The notes under the pieces were generated by a model that saw nothing but the letters and a program-made list of their open reading frames with translations, searched no databases and was not told where the DNA came from. From JBHGBM01 sp041946965 (GTDB lineage: Bacteria; Acidobacteriota; Terriglobia; Bryobacterales; Bryobacteraceae): a DNA stretch of 64,000 nt. Below, in pieces: positions 32,335-42,445 of the stretch. The DNA is taken from NCBI GenBank assembly GCA_041946965.1, contig JBHGBM010000007.1:37701-101700 (forward strand). Reading direction: 5' to 3'. Positions within the stretch are counted from its first letter, which is position 1. Each line of letters opens with the position of its first letter. Both the position numbers and the translations under genes were made by a program.

Positions 32335-33318
32335 CTATTTTCGCGATGCGTATCCCTTATACAACCCCGCGATGCCGGCCGCGGCCGTGTCACCCGGATG
32401 GATCACCACCCGGTAACGGAATCGCAGCGACTGGCCGCGGTCGATAGTCAAGCTGCCGTCCTTGGTCTTGTCCCCGGTGAAATCGCGCACGCCGAAGATG
32501 TTGGCGGCGTGCAGCCCGTAGGCGCGCGAGTGCCAGTACGTCGGATGGCGCGGGTTGGAAGGGTGATCGAAAATCGCCACCCCCACGGTTTGACCGTCTA
32601 CCGGCCCGCAGTAATCCACCCAGGCGGAGCGTTTGCCCCAGACGTTCTTCTCCGTCTGGGCGCCCTCGGCGTTGGTCATGCGCCCGCTGCCCTGGTTCTC
32701 CTGCATTGAGGTGGCCAGGCGGAAACCGAAGGTGCCTTCCTTGGTGTCGCGGAAGGTGAGTTTCTCGAGCGGTTGTATAACGATCTCATAGTCGATGGTC
32801 CGCAGCACGGGGTCTTTATGAAAAACGATGGTGCGTGTTTCGGCCATGACGGGTTTGCCGGAGGCATCCAGTCCTTCGAATGCGGCTTTGATGGTTCCCG
32901 AGTTGCGGCCGCCCTTCATCTGGAGCACCCGCTTCAGGCGCATGGAGCCGCGCTGCAACCGGGGCTGTCCCTTCGGCTGGCTCTTGGCCCGGGCCTTTTC
33001 GGCCTCCGTGAGAGGCTCGGTGCCCCAGTAGTTGATCCCGTTGATATCGCCATGAGAGAAGAACATCCCGCGGTGATGCGGATGATCCTTGATCTCACCG
33101 GCGAACTCTTCCATCGGAAAATGCCTGGTGACCACCAGGCCGGTAGCGGTGCTGAGCGGCCAGACGTAGGGCTTGTTGCCCCCCGGCGCCAGATGAAACG
33201 TCGTGTAAGGTTTGCCGTCGATCTCGACCAGCAGACGGTCAGGCGCCGCCTGAGTAATCTTCACCTGCGCGCACAGCGGCAGCGGCAGAAACAGTGTGGC
33301 TAGGAACACGAACCGCAT
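32335..33318 (-). CDS. PmoA/DUF6807-family secreted protein
   Basis: A 327-residue exported protein of the DUF6807 family (often misnamed methane oxygenase PmoA). A signal peptide (RFVFLATLFLPLPLCAQ) is followed by a beta-sandwich-like body. Family motifs are KPYVWPLSTATGLVVTRHFP, KDHPHHRGMFFSHGDINGIN and YWGTEPL, rich in His residues, then VDYCGPVDGQTVGVAIFDHP and the C-terminal FRYRVVIHPGDTA. The family is abundant with sulfatases and Gfo/Idh proteins in Planctomycetes and Acidobacteria and has no proven reaction. ATG at 33318 has a GGGAGA site five bases before it, preferred over the longer in-frame start at 33339. It lies between the oxidoreductase and sulfatase genes in one operon. Confidence 0.85.
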   Translation of the reverse strand: MRFVFLATLFLPLPLCAQVKITQAAPDRLLVEIDGKPYTTFHLAPGGNKPYVWPLSTATGLVVTRHFPMEEFAGEIKDHPHHRGMFFSHGDINGINYWGTEPLTEAEKARAKSQPKGQPRLQRGSMRLKRVLQMKGGRNSGTIKAAFEGLDASGKPVMAETRTIVFHKDPVLRTIDYEIVIQPLEKLTFRDTKEGTFGFRLATSMQENQGSGRMTNAEGAQTEKNVWGKRSAWVDYCGPVDGQTVGVAIFDHPSNPRHPTYWHSRAYGLHAANIFGVRDFTGDKTKDGSLTIDRGQSLRFRYRVVIHPGDTAAAGIAGLYKGYASRK

Positions 33319-33362
33319 GGTTCTCCCAGTGTCGCTCAATTCCGGCGCTCATGGGAGCGGGG

Positions 33363-34880
33363 TTACAGCTTCAGGTCCCAGCCCTTGCGGAACACGGGGC
33401 GCACGAACTTGTCCGCTTCCGGATTGTTGGTGATGCGGACATTCTTGCTGTCCCACTCCAATTTGCCGGGGACGTGCAGCGCAAGCGCCGTGAGCGCGAG
33501 CCATTCCGCGTACGGGCCGGTAATGCTGAAGTCGGAACACGAGGGGTCGCCGCCCTTGCAGGCGCGCACCCAATCGAGCATGTGGCCGGGCGACCGCGTC
33601 AGCAACTGCGGGGGCAGTTCGTACTCGGCCCAGCGGCTGGCGGGCAAGAGCCAGACACCCTCGCCGCGGCTTGAGGTCGCCATCACGCCCTTGGTCCCGA
33701 TGAACACCGAGCCGTTTCCGCTGAGAATGCCCGGCCTGCTGCCGGGACCGGGCTCGCCGAACACGGGCACGCCGGGGCCGCCGGCGCCCGTGCGCGGCCC
33801 GCCTGCCTGCCGCGATGGCCGCGCACCTGTCCGGCGGGATCCGCCGCCCATCGGCCGGCCCTTGTCCGTCAGGTTGTTCACGGGCGGAAGGATGGTTTCG
33901 TTTTCCATGCCCGGCACGCGGTAGGCACCCGGGTCGTCCGGCCGCGTGGATTCGTGGTAGTACACCGCGACCGCCGGCATTTTGCCGCGGGCGGGGAAGT
34001 CGAGCCGCACCACCGCGCTGACCGGATACGTGTACTTCGTGTCGCCCTTGCTGCGCAGCCGTTCCACCGTGAGCGGCGCGCCCAATTGCAGGGCCGTCTG
34101 CACGGGACCCGCGGTGTGCGTGGCCCAGTTGCCGATCTGCCCCGTGCCGAAGTCGAGGAAGCCCCTCCAGTTGTAAGGCACGTAGTAGCTGCTAAACGGC
34201 CGCATCGCGGCGCCGCCCAGCCAGAGGTCCCATGCCAGCGTCTCCGGCACCGGATTCTCCGGCGGCGGTTGCCGCAAATCAGTAGGGAACGTGCCAGGGC
34301 TGGTGGAGATGTGCGCTTCGGTCACCTCGCCGATGGCGCCCGACCACACAATCTCAGCCGCCACGCGGTTGCACTCGTGCGAAAAGCCCTGGTTCCCCAT
34401 CTGGGTCGCGACCTTGTACTTCACCGCCGCCTGCTGCAACAGCCGCGCTTCCCATGGCGTGCGGGTCAGAGGTTTCTCCACGTAGACGTGCTTGCCGCGC
34501 TCCATGCAGGCGAGCGCCACGGTGGCGTGCATGAAGTCCGGAATGCCGATGGTGCAGGCGTCGATGTTCCTGCCTTCCTTGTCGAGCATGACACGGAAAT
34601 CTTTGTACTTCGGCGCCTTTTCGAACTTCTTCAGGTTGGCGGCGCCGCGGTTCCAGTCCACATCGCACAGCGCGACGATGTTCTCCGTGCGGGCCGCTTC
34701 GTTCAGGATGACGCCGCCCTGTCCGCCGCACCCGACGGCCGCAACGTTCAACTTGTCATAGAAGGGCTTGTAGCCGAGCGCGCGCAGGGAGGGCACACTG
34801 CCGAAGCCCGCGGCCGGCACCGCCCCCGCCAGGAGCGATCCGAAGAAGAAATAGCGTCTGGAGACAGGAAGATCCGTCAT
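33363..34880 (-). CDS. Tat-exported Gfo/Idh/MocA-family oxidoreductase
   Basis: NAD(P)-dependent sugar-type oxidoreductase or glycosidase-like relative, 505 residues, longer than the usual 350-450. The leader SRRYFFFGSLLAGAVPAAGF contains twin Arg and a hydrophobic stretch. The Rossmann motif is LNVAAVGCGGQGGVILNEAA (about 44-63), then ENIVALCDVDWNRG, DFMHATVALACMERGKHVYV and EKPLTRTPWEARLLQQAAVK, the EKP signature of the family. AQMGNQGF-like TQMGNQGFSHECNR follows. A Gly/Pro/Arg-rich insertion (about 342-385) interrupts the C-terminal domain. The start has AAGGAG nine bases upstream. Several exported members act on sugars in the periplasm with tightly bound NADP. First gene of a three-gene operon. 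Confidence 0.88.
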   Translation of the reverse strand: MTDLPVSRRYFFFGSLLAGAVPAAGFGSVPSLRALGYKPFYDKLNVAAVGCGGQGGVILNEAARTENIVALCDVDWNRGAANLKKFEKAPKYKDFRVMLDKEGRNIDACTIGIPDFMHATVALACMERGKHVYVEKPLTRTPWEARLLQQAAVKYKVATQMGNQGFSHECNRVAAEIVWSGAIGEVTEAHISTSPGTFPTDLRQPPPENPVPETLAWDLWLGGAAMRPFSSYYVPYNWRGFLDFGTGQIGNWATHTAGPVQTALQLGAPLTVERLRSKGDTKYTYPVSAVVRLDFPARGKMPAVAVYYHESTRPDDPGAYRVPGMENETILPPVNNLTDKGRPMGGGSRRTGARPSRQAGGPRTGAGGPGVPVFGEPGPGSRPGILSGNGSVFIGTKGVMATSSRGEGVWLLPASRWAEYELPPQLLTRSPGHMLDWVRACKGGDPSCSDFSITGPYAEWLALTALALHVPGKLEWDSKNVRITNNPEADKFVRPVFRKGWDLKL

Positions 34881-34967
34881 GGTAAGAGACTCCTTCCACA
34901 GGATCGCACGGGTCTCCCCGGCGTTGCCCGCGAAATTCCGGTGCGCTATGATCGTGCTCCCAAGCTC

Positions 34968-36374
34968 ATGAGGACCACTCGCAGGAATTTCGCAAGCGCG
35001 GCTTCGGCCGCCGCGCTGGGCGGCGGATTCACTTCCGCGGCGCCCGCCAGCCGCCCCAATGTGCTGGTGCTCCATTGCCACGATCTGGGACAGCATCTCC
35101 ACTGCTACGGGACCGCCGCGGTTCAGACCCCCAACCTCGACCGGTTTGCCGCCCGCGGTGTTTTGTTCGAGCGCAGCTTCTGCTCGCAACCGGGGTGCAG
35201 TCCGTCGCGCTCGTCCATTTTCACGGGGCGCTACCCGCACTCCAACGGCGTGATGGGCCTCACCCACGCGGATTTCGCCTGGGACCTGTATGAGAAGGAA
35301 CGGCATCTGGGACAGATCCTGAAGGACGCCGGTTATGCCACCGCGGGAGTCGGGGTGATCCACGAAACGCGCTCCGGCCCGCGCCGCTGCGGACTGGACG
35401 ACTATAGCCCGGGCGCTCAGGCGCGCGCCGTGGCCGATGCGACCATTGAGAAACTGCGGCAGTTTGCCGCGAACCCCGGCCGGCCGTTCTACATGCAGGC
35501 CGGCTCGAGCGAACCGCACCGCAGGGCTCCGGCCGATCCGCGCGGCGACGTGCATTTCACCATGCCCGGCCTCCAGCCGGACGATCCTGCCGGCGTGGCC
35601 GTTCCACCCTACCTGCAAGACACGCCGGGCACGCGTGCGGAGCTGGCGGAGATGGAGGCCCTTATCCATCACATGGACGAGCAGATGGGGCGCATCCTGA
35701 AAGCCGTTGAAGATCTGGATCTGGAGAAGAACACGCTGGTGATCTTCACCACCGATCACGGCATCGCCATGCCCCGCGCCAAGTGCTCGGTGTATGAGCC
35801 CGGCGTGCGGGTGACCTTGCTGTTGCGCATGGCGGGGCGCCAGGGCTGGCAAGGAGGCATACGGCGGCGCGAGATGATCTCGAACGTCGACTACGTGCCC
35901 ACCATCCTGGAGTTGCTCGGCGTCCCGGCTCCAGAAAACCTACAGGGACGCTCCTTCGCGCCGCTGCTGGACGGCCGTCCGTACACGCCGCGCGATGCCG
36001 TTTTCAGCGAGTTGACCTATCACAACTACTACGATCCCTGCCGCTCGGTGCGAACCGAAACCCATAGGCTGATTGTCAACTTCTCGGCGGCGCCCTCGTT
36101 CATGGATCCTTCGCAATCCTGGCGGCCGCGATCCGACACGGTGGTTCCTCCCAACCCGGCGCGCGCCTATCATCCGCTGATCGAACTGTACGACCTGCAA
36201 AACGATCCCTGGGAGCGGAAGAACCTGGCCGGCGAAAAAGCCTACGCGGACGTGTTGAAAGCCTTGCGCGCCCGGCTCTGGAAGCACCTGGAGTCCACCG
36301 CCGACCCGATTCTGCAAGGCGCCGTAACGTCGCCGATGCACCGGAATGCGACGGCTTGGCTTACTTCGGCCTGA
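34968..36374 (+). CDS. Tat-exported sulfatase with HD-type metal strand
   Basis: A 468-residue sulfatase with a twin-arginine signal (MRTTRRNFASAASAAALGGG). The signature is CSPSRSSIFTGRYPHSNG with Cys77 as formylglycine precursor. The first metal strand reads NVLVLHCHDLGQHLHCYG, so the first of the two usual Asp residues is His38 and the second is Asp39. This HDLG form is known in heparan-N-sulfatase-like subgroups. FYMQAGSSEPHRRAPAD, FTTDHGIAMPRAKCSVYEPG and LYDLQNDPWERKNLAGEKAY are typical. ATG at 34968 starts the signal; TATGAT at 34947-34952 is a plausible -10. It is divergent from the Gfo/Idh gene. Target may be an amino-sugar or uronate sulfate (inference). Confidence 0.92.
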   Translation: MRTTRRNFASAASAAALGGGFTSAAPASRPNVLVLHCHDLGQHLHCYGTAAVQTPNLDRFAARGVLFERSFCSQPGCSPSRSSIFTGRYPHSNGVMGLTHADFAWDLYEKERHLGQILKDAGYATAGVGVIHETRSGPRRCGLDDYSPGAQARAVADATIEKLRQFAANPGRPFYMQAGSSEPHRRAPADPRGDVHFTMPGLQPDDPAGVAVPPYLQDTPGTRAELAEMEALIHHMDEQMGRILKAVEDLDLEKNTLVIFTTDHGIAMPRAKCSVYEPGVRVTLLLRMAGRQGWQGGIRRREMISNVDYVPTILELLGVPAPENLQGRSFAPLLDGRPYTPRDAVFSELTYHNYYDPCRSVRTETHRLIVNFSAAPSFMDPSQSWRPRSDTVVPPNPARAYHPLIELYDLQNDPWERKNLAGEKAYADVLKALRARLWKHLESTADPILQGAVTSPMHRNATAWLTSA

Positions 36375-36563
36375 GCACAGACGGCACTACCCCGCGCGGT
36401 CGTCGAAGGCCGGCGTACGCCAGCGGCGACGCGCACAGACTCGCCTCTGGATTCGTCGAAAACAAATCCCAGGCCGTCGAATCTGTCCGCCGATGCCGTG
36501 TATCGGTTTCAACAGGCCGCTCTGCGCCCTGCCAGCCCGCAGAGCGACTCGCCGGCGCGCCCC
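36375..36563. other. intergenic region, nothing recognised
   Basis: This 189-base region separates two convergent genes. It has short Arg-rich open frames without ribosome sites and no hairpin with a T-tract that I could see. No gene, repeat or RNA is claimed here. Confidence 0.4.
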
Positions 36564-38063
36564 CTAAGCAAGCAATTCGGCCCTGGCGGCTTCAACGATG
36601 CGGTCCAGTTCCGCCGCGAACCGGCTGTCCACTTCCAGGGGCTTCTCGCGGCTGACGAGGTCGCGCCAGGCCTTATCCGCCTTTTCCAGCAGACACCGGT
36701 CCTCCTGGTGAGGCGCGATGTCGCCGCGGCGGTACGTCCGGTCGAACATCCGCGTCACCCAAAGCACATCGCGGAAATGCCGGAACGTGTGCTCGTTCTC
36801 CAGGTATGTGGAAGTCTCGCCGAATTCGAGCTGATTGATCAGATCGATGCACATCGTCTCGTCGTTGACTTCGATGCCCCTGCCGAACCGGTACTGGGCC
36901 TGGTTCATCTCGAGATCGAGCATGGCCTGGAGCGGCGAGAACACGGCGCCATTATCGAGCAATCCGATCGGCAGCGAAGTGCTCACCGTGCAGCCGAACG
37001 CCATTTGCCGGTAGGTCTTCATGAAAGCTGCCTGGATGCCGGGCGATTTGGCTTCCACGTATCCGGCTTCCACGTTGAGCACGATCCCGTACTTGTCCCG
37101 GAACAACTGGTGCAGCGCTGCATCAGTGAGGATGGCCGCCGGAGTTGCGTAGCAGATCTGGGTGGTCTTCATGTCCATCTCGCCGGAGATGGCGGTTGCA
37201 TAATAGTACAACTCCGGATCGATGAGCGTCACCGCGGTCATGCACCCGAGAATTTCGGCCGCGGCCACGACAACGGCTCCCGCGGGCGTTACCGGAGACG
37301 TTGCGCCGAGGATCGGCATGGGCGCGAAGTTCACCGGGAACTTGTGCCGGAGAGCCTCCTGGAGCACGTCGCAAGCGCGGGTGTCCAGCTTTAACGGCGA
37401 GGTGGTACAGTACGCGTGCACGAAAATGGGCGGCATCGACCGCATCACCTCCGCGTGGTGGTCCGCCGCGAGAGCGGCAAACTCGGCAAGGTACTTTACC
37501 TCCGCGCCGCTGCTGACGCCTACCCAGCCCGGCTTGCGGGTATTGCGCAGCAGAATCCGCGACGATTCGATGGTTTCGATGCGCGGATCGACATCGCCGC
37601 AAACAAAAGGCGCACAGATCGCCTTCACCTCCGGGAGAGCGTTGCCCAGCCGGATCATGTCCGTCTGGTCCCGGGCCGTGGGCGCGCGATACGCACCGCT
37701 GGGGTAATCGTAGATCACGGGTGCGCCGTAACCGAAATCGACGGCCCACTCATCCGGGCGTGCGACATCGTCTTCCGGCATCTCCCGGCAGAAGGGATAC
37801 CATAGCGACGACCGCACCATGCGGTACCGGTTGCGCTGTGCCGCGATCTGCTTTTCCACGAGGTCGGGCTTGAACCAGGCGCGCTGGCGGGCAAAATCCA
37901 CCCGGCAACCCGCGCCGGAGAGGGCCTCCAGCAAGAACCGCCCGCGGATGTGCAGCCCGGTCGTCTCCAACACTTGCAGCGCGCCCTGATGCAGTCGTTC
38001 CATTTGCCCGCTGTTGATCACGCGCAACCGGCCTTTAAGCGGGGATCCCATAAGCCCTTTCAT
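36564..38063 (-). CDS. MttB-family (trimethylamine methyltransferase-like) protein without pyrrolysine
   Basis: A 499-residue TIM-barrel methyltransferase of the MttB superfamily, which moves methyl groups from quaternary or tertiary amines to a corrinoid protein. Family-like stretches include MERLHQGALQVLETTGLHIR near the start, WAVDFGYGAPVIYDYPSGAY, VNFAPMPILGATSPVTPAGA, MDMKTTQICYATPAAILTDA and KSPGIQAAFMKTYRQMAFGC. The frame has no internal amber codon, so it is a non-pyrrolysine member like glycine-betaine methyltransferase MtgB. No corrinoid-binding protein or MtbA-type gene is in the window. Its start overlaps the upstream TIM-barrel gene by four bases (ATGA). The true substrate is unknown. 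Confidence 0.85.
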   Translation of the reverse strand: MKGLMGSPLKGRLRVINSGQMERLHQGALQVLETTGLHIRGRFLLEALSGAGCRVDFARQRAWFKPDLVEKQIAAQRNRYRMVRSSLWYPFCREMPEDDVARPDEWAVDFGYGAPVIYDYPSGAYRAPTARDQTDMIRLGNALPEVKAICAPFVCGDVDPRIETIESSRILLRNTRKPGWVGVSSGAEVKYLAEFAALAADHHAEVMRSMPPIFVHAYCTTSPLKLDTRACDVLQEALRHKFPVNFAPMPILGATSPVTPAGAVVVAAAEILGCMTAVTLIDPELYYYATAISGEMDMKTTQICYATPAAILTDAALHQLFRDKYGIVLNVEAGYVEAKSPGIQAAFMKTYRQMAFGCTVSTSLPIGLLDNGAVFSPLQAMLDLEMNQAQYRFGRGIEVNDETMCIDLINQLEFGETSTYLENEHTFRHFRDVLWVTRMFDRTYRRGDIAPHQEDRCLLEKADKAWRDLVSREKPLEVDSRFAAELDRIVEAARAELLA

Positions 38064-38953
38064 GCCATTTCAAGAATCTTGTCCACGGCGTGCGAGATGT
38101 TCTTGAGCTGATCCGGATCGTCGGGATTGTGTCCCGCTTCCGCGGAAAGGAAGCCGGCGTAGCCGATCTGTTTCAATGCGGCCATGACTTCCTTCCAGTC
38201 CACATCGCCTTCCAGCAGATCAACGAAGCGGCCCTGCTCGGATCGCGCCGAAAGCTTGTAATCTTTCAGGTGCACGCGCGTGATGCGTTTTCCAAGCGTC
38301 AGGATCCAGTCCTGCGGGTATCCGTATTGCAGCGGATTGCCCACATCGAAATGAACCTTAAACCACGGGCTCTTCATCTGATCGATGTAAGCGCGCATCT
38401 CCAATGGACTGACCAGGAACTTGTTCCAGAGATTCTCCGGTCCAATTACGACCTTGGCTGCGGCGGCCTTGGGGACCACTTTGCGGAGCTCGGCGCTCGT
38501 ACGGTCCCAGGTGGCCTGATATCCGAACTGGAACTTTGCCCCGTTCCCGAGGCGTCCCGGGACAAGCAGCAGGGGACAGTGGTCCAGGATCGCGGCAATC
38601 TCGATGGCTTTCTCAATCGCAGCCAGGCCGCGCGCGCGGACTTCAGGCGAAGCGTGATTCAGCGGATTCTCGTTGAGCCCTTCCGCCACGTACATGCTGA
38701 CGATCGTTACACCCGCCTTGCGCGCATCATCGGCCAACCGCTCGACTTCGCCGGTGGTGGAAGAGAGCTTGACATGCTGGCCCAGTTGCAGATCCATGCC
38801 TTCGAAGCCGGCGTGCCGGAGTTGCCGGAAGCAGTCCAGGTAAGGCATGGTTCGGGGAAAAGCCATGCACCAGATTCCCTTGCGGAATCGGGCGCCGGAC
38901 GGCGGCGGGACGGCAGCGGCTCCCGCCAGGGCAAGCAGTTCTCTGCGATTCAT
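38060..38953 (-). CDS. Tat-exported sugar-phosphate-isomerase/epimerase-like TIM barrel
   Basis: A 297-residue AP-endonuclease-2/xylose-isomerase-like TIM barrel. The leader MNRRELLALAGAAAVPPPSG has twin Arg. KGIWCMAFPRTMPYLDCFRQ starts the barrel. HAGFEGMDLQLGQHVKL, AKVVIGPENLWNKFLVSP, FKVHFDVGNPLQYGYPQDWI, ITRVHLKDYK and GFLSAEAGHNPDDPDQLK provide the metal-ligand positions (Glu, Asp, His, Glu) expected of the fold. The family covers isomerases and epimerases of sugars or inositols and also hypothetical exported members. It is co-transcribed with the MttB-family gene, sharing ATGA. No reaction can be named. Confidence 0.85.
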   Translation of the reverse strand: MNRRELLALAGAAAVPPPSGARFRKGIWCMAFPRTMPYLDCFRQLRHAGFEGMDLQLGQHVKLSSTTGEVERLADDARKAGVTIVSMYVAEGLNENPLNHASPEVRARGLAAIEKAIEIAAILDHCPLLLVPGRLGNGAKFQFGYQATWDRTSAELRKVVPKAAAAKVVIGPENLWNKFLVSPLEMRAYIDQMKSPWFKVHFDVGNPLQYGYPQDWILTLGKRITRVHLKDYKLSARSEQGRFVDLLEGDVDWKEVMAALKQIGYAGFLSAEAGHNPDDPDQLKNISHAVDKILEMA

Positions 38954-39042
38954 CGATCAGCCTCCTTACGAACCTTGGGACATCAGATTACTACGATCGG
39001 AACCTCCACGCCAGTTCTCCAGCCGGAAAATTACCATGCGGA

Positions 39043-39480
39043 TCACGCCAGGATCTCCACTCCAATGGGGTCATGGTCCGACAAAGGCATGGCCCGCCCC
39101 TCGCGCAGCTCGTGGATGACCACCGGCTCGCGGCTGCGCAGTCCGCGGGCCGCGAACCAGTCCAACTTGAGCGGACACCGGCCGCCGTGGTTCCGCAACG
39201 CCCAGCGAATACAGGCGAAGCACCACGCGGGCACCCAGTCGGGCAGGGTGCGGAACGCACGCGGGTCTTGCACGTCGCGGCAGGCGGTCCGTTCACCCAG
39301 GCGGTTGAGCGCGCTCCGCTCGAAGAATTGCAGGTCGTGGTGTTCCAATCCCCGGCCACCACAGCCGGGCCGGCGACAGGATCGTTGCCGTTCCGCAACG
39401 GGATCCGCCGCACCGCGGTGATGGGATAGCGGCTCAGGATGGCGTTGCCTTGGAACGCGACCGGTACACAACTCACCGCC
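39043..39480 (-). pseudogene. decayed endonuclease/exonuclease/phosphatase-family gene
   Basis: The stretch 38954-39676 holds no intact gene. On the minus strand one frame reads VAFQGNAILSRYPITAVRRI and then, after about 80 family residues are missing, PAVVAGDWNTTT. Another frame continues with LPDWVPAWCFACIRWAL, KLDWFAARGL and the ending LSDHDPIGVEILA, stopping at 39043. These match pieces of the EEP (exonuclease III-like) fold: the GNAILSRYPI strand, the GDxNTT motif and the SDHDPI motif. An internal deletion and at least one frameshift near 39335 separate them. The N-terminal part is also lost. Outside it, 38954-39042 and 39481-39660 show nothing recognised. Confidence 0.6.
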
Positions 39481-39676
39481 AGGGTCGAAATTGCGGCCGC
39501 CGCGGCGGAAGGAGCGCGACAGATCCGCCTCAAGACCGAACGCGGAGACGTCGTCGGCCCGATGTCTCTGAGCCTCTTCACGGTTGCCAACTAGCAATCT
39601 TTCCACGAAGACCGGGCACGGCTGGTTTATAATAAACCGGCAGCCGGCCAGGCGCGCAAGGTTGAGGAGGACTGCA

Positions 39677-41158
39677 ATGAACAATCCGGTAACGCGGCGC
39701 GGTTTCGTGGGAACAATCGCTGCGGCGGGAGCCCTGCCCGGGGCGCAGGCGGCGCGGGCCGAGGCCGCCGCCGAGGCGGATGCATGGCCTAAATTGCGGC
39801 CGGCCACGATTTATAAGGTCTACATCGGCCGCTCCGGAGCGACCACAAGTGCACGGACCGGCCGGACCGTCCAGTACCTCACCTGGGGCAAGGAGGAGAT
39901 CACCAAGATGGATCAGCACCTCCAGGGCCTCGAAAACAAACTGGGCGATGTCAAGTTCATCGGCGGTGAAACCATCCCGCCCGCGGACGCGGCCCAGGTG
40001 GCTGCCAAGGCCGCGTCGGCCGACGGCCTGCTGCTCGTCTGGCTTTCCGGACACGGCGGAGATTACGAGACTCTGGAGAAGCTCAGCTTCGGCCTGGATA
40101 AGCCGGCGGTCTCCTACTTCCAGCCCTTCAGCGGGCACGGCTGGATGTGGCACCAGCAATGGAAGAAGAGGAAAGTTCTCCTGCTCTCCACCAACGACCG
40201 GAGAGACCTCGACGAAGCCATCGCCCTGCTGAGGGTGCCGGCCCTGATGAAGCAGACGCGAATCCTGGCCGTGAACGGACCCCGCGGCACGAAGGCCGCC
40301 TGTTCCGCCGAACAGGTCAAGAACAAGCTCGGCGCCGAACTGGTGACGATCCGGAATGAACAGATCCTGGAACTCGCAAAATCAATCGATCCCAAGGCCG
40401 CCGAAGCCGAAGCGGAGCAGTACTGGATCAAGCCGGCCATAGGAATCCTCGAGCCCACGCGCCAGGAAGTCATCGATTCCGCCAGGTATTACCTCGCGGT
40501 CAAACAGTTGATGATCAGGGAGAACGCCCGGGGCATTTGCAGCGCGGCCTGCATGGGCGACCCCCGCGGATGCCTCACCTTCAGCAAGCTCAACGACCTC
40601 GGCTTCGTCGGCGCGTGCGAAGGCGACATTGATTCCACCCTGACCATGCTGCTGTTCGCCCACGCCTTCCGCACTCCTGGATTCATCACGGATCCGGTCA
40701 TCAACGAAGCCAAGAACGCGGTGGTCCAGTTCCACTGCACCTCGTTTACCCGGCTGCCCGACGGCAGCCGCATGCCGTTCGTCATACGCAACCAGACGGA
40801 CAGCCAGGGCGGCGTTGCGCTGCAAGTGCAGTGGCAGGTCGGAGAGCCGGTCACCATGGCGAAGCTCGTCAACCTCGATACCATGCTGGCGGTTCCCGGG
40901 AAGATCATCGAGACGAGCACCAGCCCGCTGGCCTGCCGTACGCAGTTTACTCAGACCGTCCGTGACGCCCGGCACCTGTTCCTGAATTGGGGCGCCGGAG
41001 CCATCGTGCCGCCCAGCAGCACCGGCGACATCTCAAAGTATGCGGGCGCGATGCCCATGCTGCATCGCGCGGTGTTCTATGGCGACCACGTGCGCGCCCT
41101 TCAGCGCCTTGGCGATCTGATGGGCTTCAAGGTCGTCGAGGAGGACCGCCCCGCATAG
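39677..41158 (+). CDS. Tat-exported fucose/arabinose-isomerase-like protein
   Basis: A 493-residue protein related to the L-fucose/L-arabinose isomerase fold. A twin-arginine leader (NNPVTRRGFVGTIAAAGA) is followed by TYPE-like YKVYIGRSGATTS, ADGLLLVWLSGHGGDYETLE and KRKVLLLSTNDRRDLDEAI. The C-terminal half has ICSAACMGDPRGCLTFSKLN and GFVGACEGDIDSTLTMLL, plus VVQFHCTSFTRL. The ACEGDI and HC motifs correspond to metal-ligand regions of sugar isomerases. GAGGAGG at 39664-39670 precedes the ATG, fixing the start. Export of an isomerase-like enzyme is unusual; the role may be in periplasmic sugar conversion or binding. Substrate unknown. Confidence 0.75.
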   Translation: MNNPVTRRGFVGTIAAAGALPGAQAARAEAAAEADAWPKLRPATIYKVYIGRSGATTSARTGRTVQYLTWGKEEITKMDQHLQGLENKLGDVKFIGGETIPPADAAQVAAKAASADGLLLVWLSGHGGDYETLEKLSFGLDKPAVSYFQPFSGHGWMWHQQWKKRKVLLLSTNDRRDLDEAIALLRVPALMKQTRILAVNGPRGTKAACSAEQVKNKLGAELVTIRNEQILELAKSIDPKAAEAEAEQYWIKPAIGILEPTRQEVIDSARYYLAVKQLMIRENARGICSAACMGDPRGCLTFSKLNDLGFVGACEGDIDSTLTMLLFAHAFRTPGFITDPVINEAKNAVVQFHCTSFTRLPDGSRMPFVIRNQTDSQGGVALQVQWQVGEPVTMAKLVNLDTMLAVPGKIIETSTSPLACRTQFTQTVRDARHLFLNWGAGAIVPPSSTGDISKYAGAMPMLHRAVFYGDHVRALQRLGDLMGFKVVEEDRPA

Positions 41159-41167
41159 CGGAGAAGG

Positions 41168-42427
<1,260 letters not shown>

Positions 42428-42445
42428 ACGAATGTCAAGTGTACA

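Noticed and set aside
32335..33318. Particulate methane monooxygenase subunit (PmoA)
   Set aside because: The protein is a secreted beta-rich DUF6807 member without TM helices; the PmoA label is a database misnomer.
36564..38063. Possible pyrrolysine codon in the MttB-family gene
   Set aside because: The frame is continuous without an internal TAG, so no amber readthrough is needed.
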